From: an uncultured Lentisphaerota bacterium
GTDB taxonomy: Bacteria > Verrucomicrobiota > Lentisphaeria > Oligosphaerales > CAITYL01
Direction: 5' to 3'
NCBI GenBank assembly: GCA_903921725.1
Contig: CAIXRA010000014.1
Span: 1 to 56,657 of the forward strand
Length of the DNA: 56,657 nt
The position numbers and the translations under genes are program-made. The notes beneath the pieces are model-generated. The model did no database searches and was not told where the DNA came from. It saw only the letters and a program-made list of their open reading frames with translations. Numbering within the stretch: position 1 is the first letter of the stretch; every line of letters begins with the position of its first letter. Below are positions 7,502-15,638 of the stretch, piece after piece.

Positions 7502-8593
7502 ATGAAAGCCGACAAAAACGAATTCGATTCAGAACTGAGGCTTGTCTGTTCGCAGATGGACCGGATGGTGGCGGCAGACCCGCTGCCGGCGACGGTGCGC
7601 CCCCTGTATCTGGGGGACGCCGTGCGCGCCTACCCCTCGCGCGGCGGGAAACGCCTCCGCCCCGCACTCCTCATCTGGAGCTGCGGCCTCATGGGCGGCA
7701 CCATTGAGAAGGCGCGGCACGCCGCGCTGGCCGTTGAACTCTACCACAATTGGACCCTCGTCCATGACGACATCATCGACCAGGACGAACTCCGCCGCGG
7801 CCACCCCGCCTGCCACACCCTGCTCCGCGAATCGTTCCCCTCCACCGCCACGCACCTTGGCGACTTCGGCGAGCGCCGTGACAAGTTCGGCTACGACATG
7901 GCCATCCTCGCCGGGGACATCCAGCACGGCTGGGCCGTCGACGCCCTGGCCCGCAGCACCCTCGACGGCGTCTGCCCCAAAGTCACCGTCGCCCTCATCC
8001 GACGCATGGCCGGCTGGCTCACGCCCGCGCTCATCAGCGGCGAGGCGTTGGACGTCGCGTTCCCGCACATGGAGGGCGTCTCCCCGGTGGATCTGGAGAC
8101 CATGCTCGCCCTAAAGACCGGCGCCCTGCTCCAGTTCGCCGCCGAAAGCGGTGCCATGATCGGCCTTGATACCGCCGACCACGACCGCATCGAGGTGCGC
8201 GAACTCGGCCTCCTCGCCCGCTGCGGCGGCATCGCCTTCCAGCTCGTGGACGACTGGCTCAACATCTTCGGCGACGCGAAGGCGACCGGCAAACCCGTCG
8301 GCTCCGACCTGCGCGAAGGCAAGAAGACCATGCTCCTGACCATGACCTTGGAGACGGCGCCGCGCCAGGCGTCTTCGGAACTGCTGGAACTCGTCGGCAA
8401 ACCGGACCTGTCCGCCGAGGAAATCGACTGCGCAAGGGAGATCATGCGTGCCAGCGGCGCCGAAGCCCGTCTACTCGGCCTGGCAAAAAAGTTTTCGGAC
8501 TCCGCGTCGGACATCCTCGTCCGCATGCCGGACAACCGCTACCGCGCCCTGCTCGCCTCCTGGCTTGACCAGCTCGTCAACCGCACAAAATGA
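7502..8593 (+). CDS. Polyprenyl diphosphate synthase (FPP/GGPP synthase family)
   Basis: A 363-residue trans-isoprenyl diphosphate synthase condensing isopentenyl diphosphate with allylic diphosphates. The first Asp-rich motif is DDIID (D89, D90, D93) followed by QDELRRGHP. Upstream GGKRLRP (48-54) binds diphosphate. The second motif is VDDWLNIFGD (D250, D251), where the usual third Asp is Asn, and it is followed by the typical GKPVGSDLREGKKT. An extra segment around 111-140 interrupts the helix after the first motif. The start has GGAGG 8 nt upstream. It shares a 4-nt ATGA overlap with the longest tatD frame. Chain length cannot be decided by eye. Confidence 0.92.
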   Translation: MKADKNEFDSELRLVCSQMDRMVAADPLPATVRPLYLGDAVRAYPSRGGKRLRPALLIWSCGLMGGTIEKARHAALAVELYHNWTLVHDDIIDQDELRRGHPACHTLLRESFPSTATHLGDFGERRDKFGYDMAILAGDIQHGWAVDALARSTLDGVCPKVTVALIRRMAGWLTPALISGEALDVAFPHMEGVSPVDLETMLALKTGALLQFAAESGAMIGLDTADHDRIEVRELGLLARCGGIAFQLVDDWLNIFGDAKATGKPVGSDLREGKKTMLLTMTLETAPRQASSELLELVGKPDLSAEEIDCAREIMRASGAEARLLGLAKKFSDSASDILVRMPDNRYRALLASWLDQLVNRTK

Positions 8594-8664
8594 AGCCTCC
8601 CCCGAAACGAAGGCCGTTTCATTCTGAATTCCGAATTTGCCTCCGACGTCGGCTCACACCTCAC

Positions 8665-9582
8665 ATGCTGCCGCTCTACGACATCCACGCACACCTGGCC
8701 GATCCCCGCATCGCGGGCGAGGCGGAGCGCATCCTGGACGAAAGCCGGTCCCGCGGGCTCCGGGGCGTGCTGGTGAATGCGGCGCGTGTCGGCGAATGGG
8801 ACGCCGTCGGGGAACTCGCACGGCAGCCCGGCGTCTGCGGCGCGCTCGGGTTGCACCCGTTTTTCCTCGACGAATGGGATGACGACCTGCCGGAACGCCT
8901 ACGCACCCGGCTGGCGGCCGCCATCGCAGAACGGACGGAAGAACGGAAAAACGGAAAAACGGAACAATGTAACCAGCATGCACCGGGGCTAATGAACGGA
9001 AACGCGGAACCGGCAGCCTCCCTCACGAAACACACGGATGCCGGAACGGATTGCGGACTCCGCGCGGTCGGCGAGATCGGGCTCGATTTGTGGGAATGCG
9101 CAGACCGTAACGCCGCCCTCGCCCGGCAGATTCCCGCGCTGGAGGCGCAGCTCGCCGTCGCGTGCGGACTCCGCCTGCCCGTGATCCTGCACAACCGCAA
9201 GGCGTGGCCGGAGTTTTTCGCCGTCTGGCGCCGCCTCGCCGCGGGAAGCATCACCGGCGTATGCCACCATTTCACCGGTGGCCGCGAAATCCTTCGGGAG
9301 GCGCTCGACCTCGGCCTCCACATCTCCTTCTGCGGCCCCGTGACCTACGCCAACGCGCGCCGCATCCGCGAGGCCGCGGCGTTCGTCCCGCCGGACCGTA
9401 TCCTGACGGAGACCGACGCGCCGGACCTTCCCGCCGCCCCGTTCCTCGGCGGCCGCAGCGAGCCGTGTCATGTCTCGGCCGTTCTGGCGGAACTCGCCGC
9501 CATCCGGAAAACACCGGTGGAAGAACTCGCCGCCACCGTCGCAGCCAACTACCGCCGCGTGCTCAACCTCCCGCCGGATTGA
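8665..9582 (+). CDS. TatD-family metal-dependent hydrolase/DNase with a repeat-derived insertion
   Basis: A 305-residue TIM-barrel amidohydrolase of the TatD type. The HxH pair is in YDIHAHL (H8, H10), with GEIGLD (E137), LHNRKAW (His), CHHFTGG (His) and TETDAPDLP (Asp), a full metal-ligand set. Residues about 90-131 have no counterpart in the family. They are encoded by AACGGAAAAACGGAA-type repeats followed by a GCGGACTCCGC palindrome, so repeat DNA seems to have entered in frame between barrel elements. The start at 8665 puts the HxH motif at the usual distance from the N-terminus. An ATG at 8590 overlapping the previous stop would add 25 residues of repeat-like sequence. The usual substrate is DNA 3' ends; the role here is unproven. 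Confidence 0.87.
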   Translation: MLPLYDIHAHLADPRIAGEAERILDESRSRGLRGVLVNAARVGEWDAVGELARQPGVCGALGLHPFFLDEWDDDLPERLRTRLAAAIAERTEERKNGKTEQCNQHAPGLMNGNAEPAASLTKHTDAGTDCGLRAVGEIGLDLWECADRNAALARQIPALEAQLAVACGLRLPVILHNRKAWPEFFAVWRRLAAGSITGVCHHFTGGREILREALDLGLHISFCGPVTYANARRIREAAAFVPPDRILTETDAPDLPAAPFLGGRSEPCHVSAVLAELAAIRKTPVEELAATVAANYRRVLNLPPD

Positions 9583-9606
9583 TTTCGGCCGGACCGCGGC
9601 CATAGT
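9579..9606 (+). promoter_or_regulatory. Putative promoter of the cobalamin riboswitch transcript
   Basis: TTGATT (9579-9584) and CATAGT (9601-9606) are spaced by 16 bp and overlap the tatD stop codon. The predicted transcription start would fall a few bases before the riboswitch aptamer, as expected. Each hexamer matches consensus 4/6. Confidence 0.4.
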
Positions 9607-9609
9607 AAT

Positions 9610-9848
9610 CGCCGTGTTTTTTCAGGGGAATCCGGTGCAAATCCGGAACGGTCGCGCCACTGTAAGCGGGAGCGAAACCCGAACCGCCACTGGTCCGCAA
9701 GGGCTGGGAAGGCCGGGGAGTAGGAAAGCTGGAAGCCCGCAAGTCAGGATATCCTACGGAAGAACAGACGTCTCCGCGTCGTGGGATGGCTGGCTTGTCA
9801 GGTGCAATCGCTTCGCCCGCAATGGGTTTTGTCAGATGCCTTGGTCTG
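9610..9848 (+). ncRNA. Cobalamin (adenosylcobalamin) riboswitch
   Basis: The leader contains the conserved B12-aptamer elements in order. These are GGGGAATCCGGTGCAAATCC with its pairing GGA, the B12 box core GCGCCACTGTAA (GCCACTG at 9656-9662), a GAAACCCGAACCGCCACT arm, and the closing CAAGTCAGGATA (about 9740-9752). It lies directly upstream of a TonB-dependent receptor of the BtuB type, its classic target. The expression platform is the intrinsic terminator at 9849-9890. Bound cobalamin would favour termination and lower uptake gene expression. The aptamer itself ends near 9760. Confidence 0.93.
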
Positions 9849-9890
9849 CCGGTGCATCCTCCGCCACGGAGGAAATCGCACCGGTTTTTT
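9849..9890 (+). terminator. Intrinsic terminator, riboswitch expression platform
   Basis: CCGGTGC (9849-9855) pairs with GCACCGG (9878-9884). An inner stem TCCTCCG/CGGAGGA lies inside, and six T follow. It sits between the aptamer and the btuB-like start codon. The sequence TCCGGTGC also occurs within the aptamer (near 9631), giving a possible competing pairing. Confidence 0.8.
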
Positions 9891-9916
9891 GTTTCCGCGA
9901 AAGGAACAGACCCAGG

Positions 9917-11980
9917 ATGAAGGCAGAATTCAGAACGCAGAACGCAGAAGTACGGACGGGATGGCGGATATCCGCCCTGGCCGCGTTCCTCCTCGCCGCC
10001 GGCACGCTATCCGCCGCCGACACGCCGGCAACCTCCTCCTCCGGCAACGGACGCACGGCCGACGACGCAAACCCCGGCGTCAAACCGGAAACGGCCCAGA
10101 CGCTGGACACCCTCGTCGTCACCGCCTCCCGCACCAGCCGCGACGCGAACACCGTGCCGGCCAACGTCACCGTCATCACCGCCGCGCAGATTGCCAACAC
10201 CACGGCGCAGAGCGTTCCGGATCTGCTCAGGAACGAGGCCGGCATTTCCGTCGCCGACTGGCTCGGAACCGGGCGCACCGCCTCCGTCGATGTGCGCGGG
10301 TTCGGCGAGACCGCGGGCGCCAACACCCTGGTGCTGGTTGACGGCCGCCGGCTGAACAGCGTCTACGCCAACGAGGTCGACTGGACGACCGTTCCGCTGG
10401 AGCGGATTGACCGCATCGAGATCGTGCGCGGCGGCGGCGCCGTGCTCTACGGCGACAAGGCGGTCGGCGGCGTCATCAACATCATCACCAAGAAAGGCGC
10501 GGAGAAGAACACGCTGACCTCCGAAACCGGCGTCGGCAGTTACCGCACCTTCCGGCAGGCGCTCGGATTCTCCGGCAGCCGCGGCCCGTTCTCCTATGCG
10601 GTCACCGGCAGCTACTTCGACACCAAGGGATACCGCGAGAACGGATTCCTCCGCAACAAGACCACCGGACTCAGCCTCGGATTTGATGATCCCAAGAGCT
10701 ACCCCTGGCTCTCCGTCGACCTCGACGCCGGCGTGAAGGAGGACCGCTACGGCATGCCCGGCGGCCGCTGGCCCGGCCAGGACCGGCGCCAGACCGTCAG
10801 TCCCGATGACTATGCGGAAACCCAGACCACCTACCTCCACCTCACGCCGCGCTTCAAGCTGGCCGACGACACCTATCTCGACCTCGGCCTGGAATACGGC
10901 GAGACGGAGCCGATGTGGCAGTATGCGGGGGCCGTCGGCAGCTCACGCATCCTCGAATACGCGCTCAAGCCGAAGCTGACCACGACGCAGGAAATCTTCG
11001 GCCTTGAGCATGAGCTGACCGCGGGCGTGGATTTCACCGCCACCGACCGCCATCCGCGGCAGTCCCCCTTCGGGCCAGATTACGACATCGCGCGCACCGA
11101 GGCCGGCTATTATCTGGCCGACACCGTGGCCCTCGTTCCGGAGAAGCTGTTCCTCGATCTGGGGTACCGTAGCTCCCGCGTGAGCTACCAGTACGCCGAC
11201 CCCGCTGTCGGCGACGCCGCGTACGACCTGAACAGCTTCCGCCTCGGCCTCACCTACGCCTACGCCCCCAAGAGCAAGCTCTTCGCCAGCGCCGACCGCT
11301 CCTTCCGCACCATGCTGCTGAGCGAGCTTGGCGGGCCGTGGGGTTCGCCCGTCGCGCTGCCGCCGCAGACTTCCTGGACCTACCAGGCCGGCGTGAAGCA
11401 CTTCTTCAACCGCCACCTCACCCTCGGCGCCACGGTGTTCGAGATTGACACCACGGACGAGATCTTCTACGACCCGAACAGCTGGCAGAACTCGAACTAT
11501 CCCAAGACGGTCCGCCGCGGCGTCGAACTCTCCGCCGACTCGAACCCGCTCGACACGCTCCGGCTCTACGCCAACTACACCTGGATGGATCCGCGTCTGC
11601 AGGGCGGCCCATACGACGGCAACCGCATCCCAGGCGTCGCCACGCACATCGTCCAGGCGGGTGCCACCTGGTCGCCGGTGGAACAGATCGACCTCGACGT
11701 GCGCGCCCGCTGGCTCGACAACCGCCTCCCCATCAGCGACTGGGGCAACGACTGCCGCGACTGGGAAGGCAACCGCTTCACCGTCGTGGACACCAAGCTC
11801 ACCTACAAGCCAACCAAGTGGCTCAAGCTTTACGCCGGCGTGAACAACATCTTCAACGAGCAGTACTCCGAGTACGGCACCTGGGCGCAGCACGGCTGGC
11901 TTGGCCCCTACGAGCCGTACATGTACCCGTCGCCGAAGCGCAATGTCACCGCCGGCATCGTCATAACAAAGGAATTCTGA
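9917..11980 (+). CDS. btuB: TonB-dependent outer-membrane receptor, BtuB-like (cobalamin uptake)
   Basis: A 687-residue protein with a signal peptide and a TonB-box-like TLDTLVVTAS near residue 60. It has a plug domain with the usual VPDLLRNEAGISV, VDVRGFGE, LVLVDGRRLN and RIEIVRGGGAVLYG...GGVINIITKKG, then a 22-strand-type barrel ending in VTAGIVITKEF with a terminal Phe. It would bind a scarce ligand at the outer membrane and import it using TonB energy. The cobalamin riboswitch upstream and the BtuF-like lipoprotein downstream identify the ligand as a corrinoid. The ATG at 9917 is the first that yields a signal peptide after the terminator. Its first codons (EFRTQNAEVR) come from a GAATTCAGAACGCAGAACGCAG repeat. 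TGATG overlap joins it to the next gene. Confidence 0.92.
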   Translation: MKAEFRTQNAEVRTGWRISALAAFLLAAGTLSAADTPATSSSGNGRTADDANPGVKPETAQTLDTLVVTASRTSRDANTVPANVTVITAAQIANTTAQSVPDLLRNEAGISVADWLGTGRTASVDVRGFGETAGANTLVLVDGRRLNSVYANEVDWTTVPLERIDRIEIVRGGGAVLYGDKAVGGVINIITKKGAEKNTLTSETGVGSYRTFRQALGFSGSRGPFSYAVTGSYFDTKGYRENGFLRNKTTGLSLGFDDPKSYPWLSVDLDAGVKEDRYGMPGGRWPGQDRRQTVSPDDYAETQTTYLHLTPRFKLADDTYLDLGLEYGETEPMWQYAGAVGSSRILEYALKPKLTTTQEIFGLEHELTAGVDFTATDRHPRQSPFGPDYDIARTEAGYYLADTVALVPEKLFLDLGYRSSRVSYQYADPAVGDAAYDLNSFRLGLTYAYAPKSKLFASADRSFRTMLLSELGGPWGSPVALPPQTSWTYQAGVKHFFNRHLTLGATVFEIDTTDEIFYDPNSWQNSNYPKTVRRGVELSADSNPLDTLRLYANYTWMDPRLQGGPYDGNRIPGVATHIVQAGATWSPVEQIDLDVRARWLDNRLPISDWGNDCRDWEGNRFTVVDTKLTYKPTKWLKLYAGVNNIFNEQYSEYGTWAQHGWLGPYEPYMYPSPKRNVTAGIVITKEF

Positions 11981-13284
11981 TGCGAATCGCCTGCGGAATC
12001 ACCGGCGCTTCGTTCGCACCGCCCGGCGTAGAGAACGCCTTCTTCGCGGAAGCTGCGGACTGCCGGCCGCTGGCCACCGCCGCCTGGCTGCACGGGGGAT
12101 ATCCGCGGATGAAACAGCAAAAGCCCGCAGGCAAAAGGCAGAAGAAAGAAGACAGCCGGAAGGCGGAAGGCGGAAGAAACAGGACGGTTGGGGGAGGGGC
12201 ATCCATACGCCCCGCCCTTCCATCCACGCATCCTACCCTTCCATCCACGCATCCTACCCTTCCATCCACGCATCCTACCCTTCCATCCACGCATCCTACC
12301 CTTCCATCCACGCTCCCGCTGTCCCGTTCTTCCTCTTTTCTTCTTTTTCGTTTTTCCGTTTTTCCGTTTTTCCGTCATTCAGCCGCTTACCGTCTGCCTT
12401 CGTCCTTCCTGTCATCTGCCTTCTGCCTCCTCACTCTCTGCCTTCTGTCCGCCGGCTGCTCGCCCCGCAAGCCGGAACCCGGCACTCCGGGCGGCAAACC
12501 GCGCATAGTCTCCCTTTCGCCGAGCATCACGGAAATCCTCTGCGCCGTCGGCGCGGCGGAATGCCTGGTGGGACGCAGCAGCTACTGCGACTATCCGGCA
12601 GAGGCCGTGAAGTCCGTCCCCATGGTCGGTGACTTCTGCAGCCCGTCGCTTGAGAAGCTCGTCGCCGTCCGCCCCACGCTCGTGCTGGAGGTTGACTCCG
12701 CCGACAGCGCCACCGACCGCCATCTGGCCGCGCTCGGCATCCCCGTCCGCCGCATCGCCTGCGGCCGGCTGGACGACATCCCGCGCGCCATCCGCGAAAT
12801 CGGCGGCTGCGCCGGCCGTGGTCCGGAGGCGGAACGCCTTGCCGCGGAGTTTGAAGCGGATCTGGAGCGGCTGCGCCGCCAACAGCCGGCACCCACGGAA
12901 TGCCCGTTGGTGTTCGTGGAAATCTGGCCCGACCCGCTGATGACGGCGGGAAAGGATTCCTTCATCGCCGAACTGGTCCGCCTCGCCGGCGGACGGAATG
13001 CGGGCGACCGCCTGGCAAGAGAATACGCACCCGTGTCGGCCGAATGGCTGGTGGCCTGCAACCCCGACGTCGTGCTCTGCCTCAACGATGCGCCGTCGTC
13101 GCGGAACCCGTTGCCCGCCTGGCGGAAGCGCAACGGCATGTCCGTCCTTTGCGCCGTGCAGTCCGGCCGCGTGCTGGGCGGCTTCAATCTCGACGTCATG
13201 CTCAAGCCCGGCCCGCGCGTGCTTCAGTCCGTCGCCGAACTCCGCCGCGCCCTGCGGGCACCCCCCGCGGCACCCCGGGGCTGA
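11980..13284 (+). CDS. btuF: BtuF-like cobalamin-binding lipoprotein with repeat-extended N-terminus
   Basis: A 434-residue frame. The C-terminal 260 residues are a class III periplasmic binding protein (PRIVSLSPSITEILCAVGA..., LEKLVAVRPTLVLE...), as in BtuF, which delivers B12 to a BtuCD transporter. A lipoprotein signal LLTLCLLSAGC puts the lipidated cysteine at 167. The preceding 166 residues are abnormal. They comprise a Lys/Arg-rich repeat-like part, five PSTHPTL heptads (81-115) from a 21-bp minisatellite, and a Phe/Ser-rich part from a GTTTTTCC repeat. There is no ATG, GTG or TTG between the repeats and the lipobox, so translation must cross them or start at a rare codon. The start is taken at the ATG overlapping the btuB stop. 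No BtuC/BtuD is visible nearby. Confidence 0.82.
   Translation: MRIACGITGASFAPPGVENAFFAEAADCRPLATAAWLHGGYPRMKQQKPAGKRQKKEDSRKAEGGRNRTVGGGASIRPALPSTHPTLPSTHPTLPSTHPTLPSTHPTLPSTLPLSRSSSFLLFRFSVFPFFRHSAAYRLPSSFLSSAFCLLTLCLLSAGCSPRKPEPGTPGGKPRIVSLSPSITEILCAVGAAECLVGRSSYCDYPAEAVKSVPMVGDFCSPSLEKLVAVRPTLVLEVDSADSATDRHLAALGIPVRRIACGRLDDIPRAIREIGGCAGRGPEAERLAAEFEADLERLRRQQPAPTECPLVFVEIWPDPLMTAGKDSFIAELVRLAGGRNAGDRLAREYAPVSAEWLVACNPDVVLCLNDAPSSRNPLPAWRKRNGMSVLCAVQSGRVLGGFNLDVMLKPGPRVLQSVAELRRALRAPPAAPRG
12217..12313 (+). repeat. 21-bp tandem minisatellite inside btuF
   Basis: About 4.6 near-perfect copies of a 21-bp unit containing CCATCCACGCATCCTACCCT, each encoding PSTHPTL. Just downstream (12345-12375) a second microsatellite of GTTTTTCC units follows. 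Because 21 is a multiple of three, copy-number change keeps the btuF frame. Confidence 0.9.
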
Positions 13285-13306
13285 CGGACACAACTGTCCT
13301 AAACGT

Positions 13307-13347
13307 CGCAAGCGGAGTGTTGAATCTTCACAAGCGCGCCGCTTGCG
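13307..13347. terminator. Hairpin between convergent btuF and tag
   Basis: CGCAAGCGG (13307-13315) pairs with CCGCTTGCG (13339-13347) across a 23-nt loop, in the 87-bp gap between convergent genes. There is no T-run on either strand, so it may be a weak bidirectional terminator or a dispersed palindrome. Confidence 0.3.
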
Positions 13348-13371
13348 TCACTCCCGGCCGCCGGCTCCCGC

Positions 13372-13947
13372 CTACACCGTCAACCGCTTCACTTCCGCAT
13401 GGCGGAAACAGCCGGCGAGATGGTCGTTCACCAGCCCCGCGGCCTGCATGAAGGAGTAGCAGATGGTGGAACCGACGAAGTTGAACCCGCGTTTCTTCAG
13501 TTCTTTGCCCATCGCGTCGGACTCCGCGGTTTTGGCGGGCAGTTCGGCGAGCGACCGCCAGGCGTTCTGCCGCGGCGGATGGCCGGCATGGCTCCACACA
13601 AAGGCGTCGAAGGAGCCGAACTCCTCTGCGATGGCGAGGACTCCCCGCGCATTCCGAATGGCCGCCTCGATCTTCAGACGGTTGCGCACGATGCCGGGGT
13701 CCGCCAGCAGCCGCCGGATATCCGCCTCCGCGTAGCCGGCGACCGTCCGCGGGTCGAACCCCTGGAACGCCCGGCGGTAGTTCTCGCGCTTCCGGAGGAT
13801 GGTCAGCCAGCTCAGGCCAGCCTGCGCGCCCTCCAGAATCAGCAGCTCGAAAAGCGCGCGGTCGCCATGCAGGGGCACGCCCCACTCCGCGTCATGATAG
13901 CCCACATACAACGGATCGGTGCCGCACCATTCGCATCGGTTCTTCAT
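13372..13947 (-). CDS. tag: DNA-3-methyladenine glycosylase I
   Basis: A 191-residue Tag protein that excises 3-methyladenine from alkylated DNA, the first step of base excision repair. It begins MKNRCEWCGTDPLYVGYHDAEWG, with the zinc-snap Cys near the N-terminus and His in YHD. The helix-hairpin-helix region and the GLSWLTILRKR signature follow, and the C-terminal NDHLAGC provides the remaining His/Cys ligands. The start is set at 13947 to match the family N-terminus; the open frame continues 30 codons further but only through repeat-like sequence. It lies 106 bp downstream of the glycosyltransferase-STAS gene on the same strand. Confidence 0.92.
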   Translation of the reverse strand: MKNRCEWCGTDPLYVGYHDAEWGVPLHGDRALFELLILEGAQAGLSWLTILRKRENYRRAFQGFDPRTVAGYAEADIRRLLADPGIVRNRLKIEAAIRNARGVLAIAEEFGSFDAFVWSHAGHPPRQNAWRSLAELPAKTAESDAMGKELKKRGFNFVGSTICYSFMQAAGLVNDHLAGCFRHAEVKRLTV

Positions 13948-14053
13948 GAATTTCACCATCCGGTTTGCCGTGCCATGAAACGGGACGGCCATGAGTTTCG
14001 CGCGGAGACGCAGAGGCGCCGGCGATGAATGTCCCATGCGGGCGGCGGGGCTC

Positions 14054-15613
14054 TCAGCCGGGGTCGAGGGCCATGCGGGCGGAGGCGTAGTCGGGATGGG
14101 CGGCGAGGATGTCGTCGAGGCCGACGGCTTTCATGAGGTTGCGGACGGGATCCGGGACGCGGACGAGGAGGAGCGTCTTCCCGCCGGCAGACAGGATGTT
14201 GGCGATTTTCACCAGCTCGACCAGGCCGGAGCTGTCGGCCTCCGCGCAGCCGTCCAGGTCGAGTATGCAGTCGGACGGGGTTTCCAGGAGTTGTTCCGCC
14301 AAGCGGTTCAGCACGTGGGCCGCCCCACCGGTGAGGCGGCCGAAGAGCCAGACGCGCCGTACGCCGCCGGCCGTTGCGATGCCCAGGCAACAGAAGGGCC
14401 CGCCCCAGCGTTCCTCCAGGCGGAGGGCGGCGTCACCGCCGGACGCGCAGGCGTGGGGGGCGAAAAGATCCCAGACGCGGTTCATCTGCATCAGGCCCCG
14501 TGCATGCGAATGCCCGCTCAGGCAGAAGCCCTGCCCGCGCGCCGCACATTCACGCTGGAGCGCCATCAGGAAGCCGATCCCCGCGGCATCCGCAAAACAC
14601 AACGCCGACGCGTCCACCACCAGCGCATGCGCGCCAAATGCGTGTTCAACGATGCCGGGTCCGGACGCCTCGACGGTTTCATTGACCAGGCTTTTCGGCA
14701 GTTCCAGCAGCGCCAGCCGACGCCCGGCGGCGCCCTCAAGCCGGCACAGTCCGGTGGTCAGGCTCTGCGGCGAGGTGATGCCGTGCGGTTGCAGTTTGCG
14801 GCGCAGCTTCCCGCTCGCCCAGATTACGGGCAGCGCCAGCAGAATGAAATTGCCGGCGTCGCGGACATAGCGCCGCCACAGCCCCACCGGCCCGTGGGCC
14901 AGCCAATAGAGCCATTCGAGCCCGCAGCGCTGCATCCACGCCGGCGCGGGAAGCAGGCCGCCGCCGACAAAGGCAAAGGAACTGTCGACGCCGACGGTTA
15001 CCGGGACTTGCAGCCGGCCGCGGTTGCGGTGGAACCACATCTCCTGTTCCGGGTTGCCGAGGCCGAGGAGCAGGATGTCGGCGCCGGACTCGTTGATGCG
15101 CCGGCAAATCTCGGCCTCGCGGCGCTCCGCGTTCACGCCCGGCATTCCGTCCGTTCTGCCGCCAGCAGAATCTTCGCCCGCAACCTTGAGGTCAATGAAG
15201 AGCATCCGCAGGACATCCGCCGCGCGTTTCGCCACTTCCGGTGTCGCCCCGAGCAGGTAGACACTTTTTCCGCGGCGGTTGGCCTCGCGCGCCAGCGACA
15301 GCACCAGGTGCGGGCCGGAGACATGGCCGGCGAGCGGCGCGCCCAGACGGCGACAGAGCCAGGTCAGCGGCCGGCCGCCAGCCGTCACCAAGTCGGCCTC
15401 ACGCAGGACGCGGAGGAGTTCGGGATTGCGCGGCACCCGGCTCCAGCCGGAGAGTGCATTGACCACAAATCCGGCGGTAAGCGAAGTCGCCAGCCGCGGG
15501 CGCCGGTCTTCGCGGTACGCATGCATCAGGGCAAAAATCCGCCCCAGCGCCTCCCCGGCCGTCACGCGGTCCACGGGGATGCCCATCAGGCAGATTGTGT
15601 CGCGCCAGAACAT
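14054..15613 (-). CDS. WecG/TagA/CpsF-family glycosyltransferase fused to two STAS-like domains
   Basis: A 519-residue cytoplasmic protein. Residues 1-250 form a GT26-type transferase, with GIPVDRVTAGEAL, an LVTAGGRPLTWL segment in place of the family's 'DG.P' region, VYLLGATPEVA, ADILLLGLGNPEQEMWFHRN and VGVDSSFAFVGG. This family moves ManNAcA or ManNAc onto lipid-linked GlcNAc in wall or surface polymer synthesis. A short hydrophobic stretch (about 260-275, NFILLALPVIWASG) follows. Then come two repeats resembling STAS/anti-anti-sigma domains: 285-395 with ALVVDASALCFADAAGIGFLMAL, and 405-510 with CILDLDGCAEADSSGLVELV. In the second the Ser-Ser pair sits where antagonist phospho-serines lie. 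I do not know this fusion from named families. Era is 25 bp upstream. Confidence 0.85.
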   Translation of the reverse strand: MFWRDTICLMGIPVDRVTAGEALGRIFALMHAYREDRRPRLATSLTAGFVVNALSGWSRVPRNPELLRVLREADLVTAGGRPLTWLCRRLGAPLAGHVSGPHLVLSLAREANRRGKSVYLLGATPEVAKRAADVLRMLFIDLKVAGEDSAGGRTDGMPGVNAERREAEICRRINESGADILLLGLGNPEQEMWFHRNRGRLQVPVTVGVDSSFAFVGGGLLPAPAWMQRCGLEWLYWLAHGPVGLWRRYVRDAGNFILLALPVIWASGKLRRKLQPHGITSPQSLTTGLCRLEGAAGRRLALLELPKSLVNETVEASGPGIVEHAFGAHALVVDASALCFADAAGIGFLMALQRECAARGQGFCLSGHSHARGLMQMNRVWDLFAPHACASGGDAALRLEERWGGPFCCLGIATAGGVRRVWLFGRLTGGAAHVLNRLAEQLLETPSDCILDLDGCAEADSSGLVELVKIANILSAGGKTLLLVRVPDPVRNLMKAVGLDDILAAHPDYASARMALDPG

Positions 15614-15638
15614 GGTTGCTTTCAGCCTGGAACCGCCC

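Noticed and set aside
12217..12313. Possible CRISPR array
   Set aside because: The units are contiguous 21-bp tandem copies with no spacers, and they are in frame with btuF.
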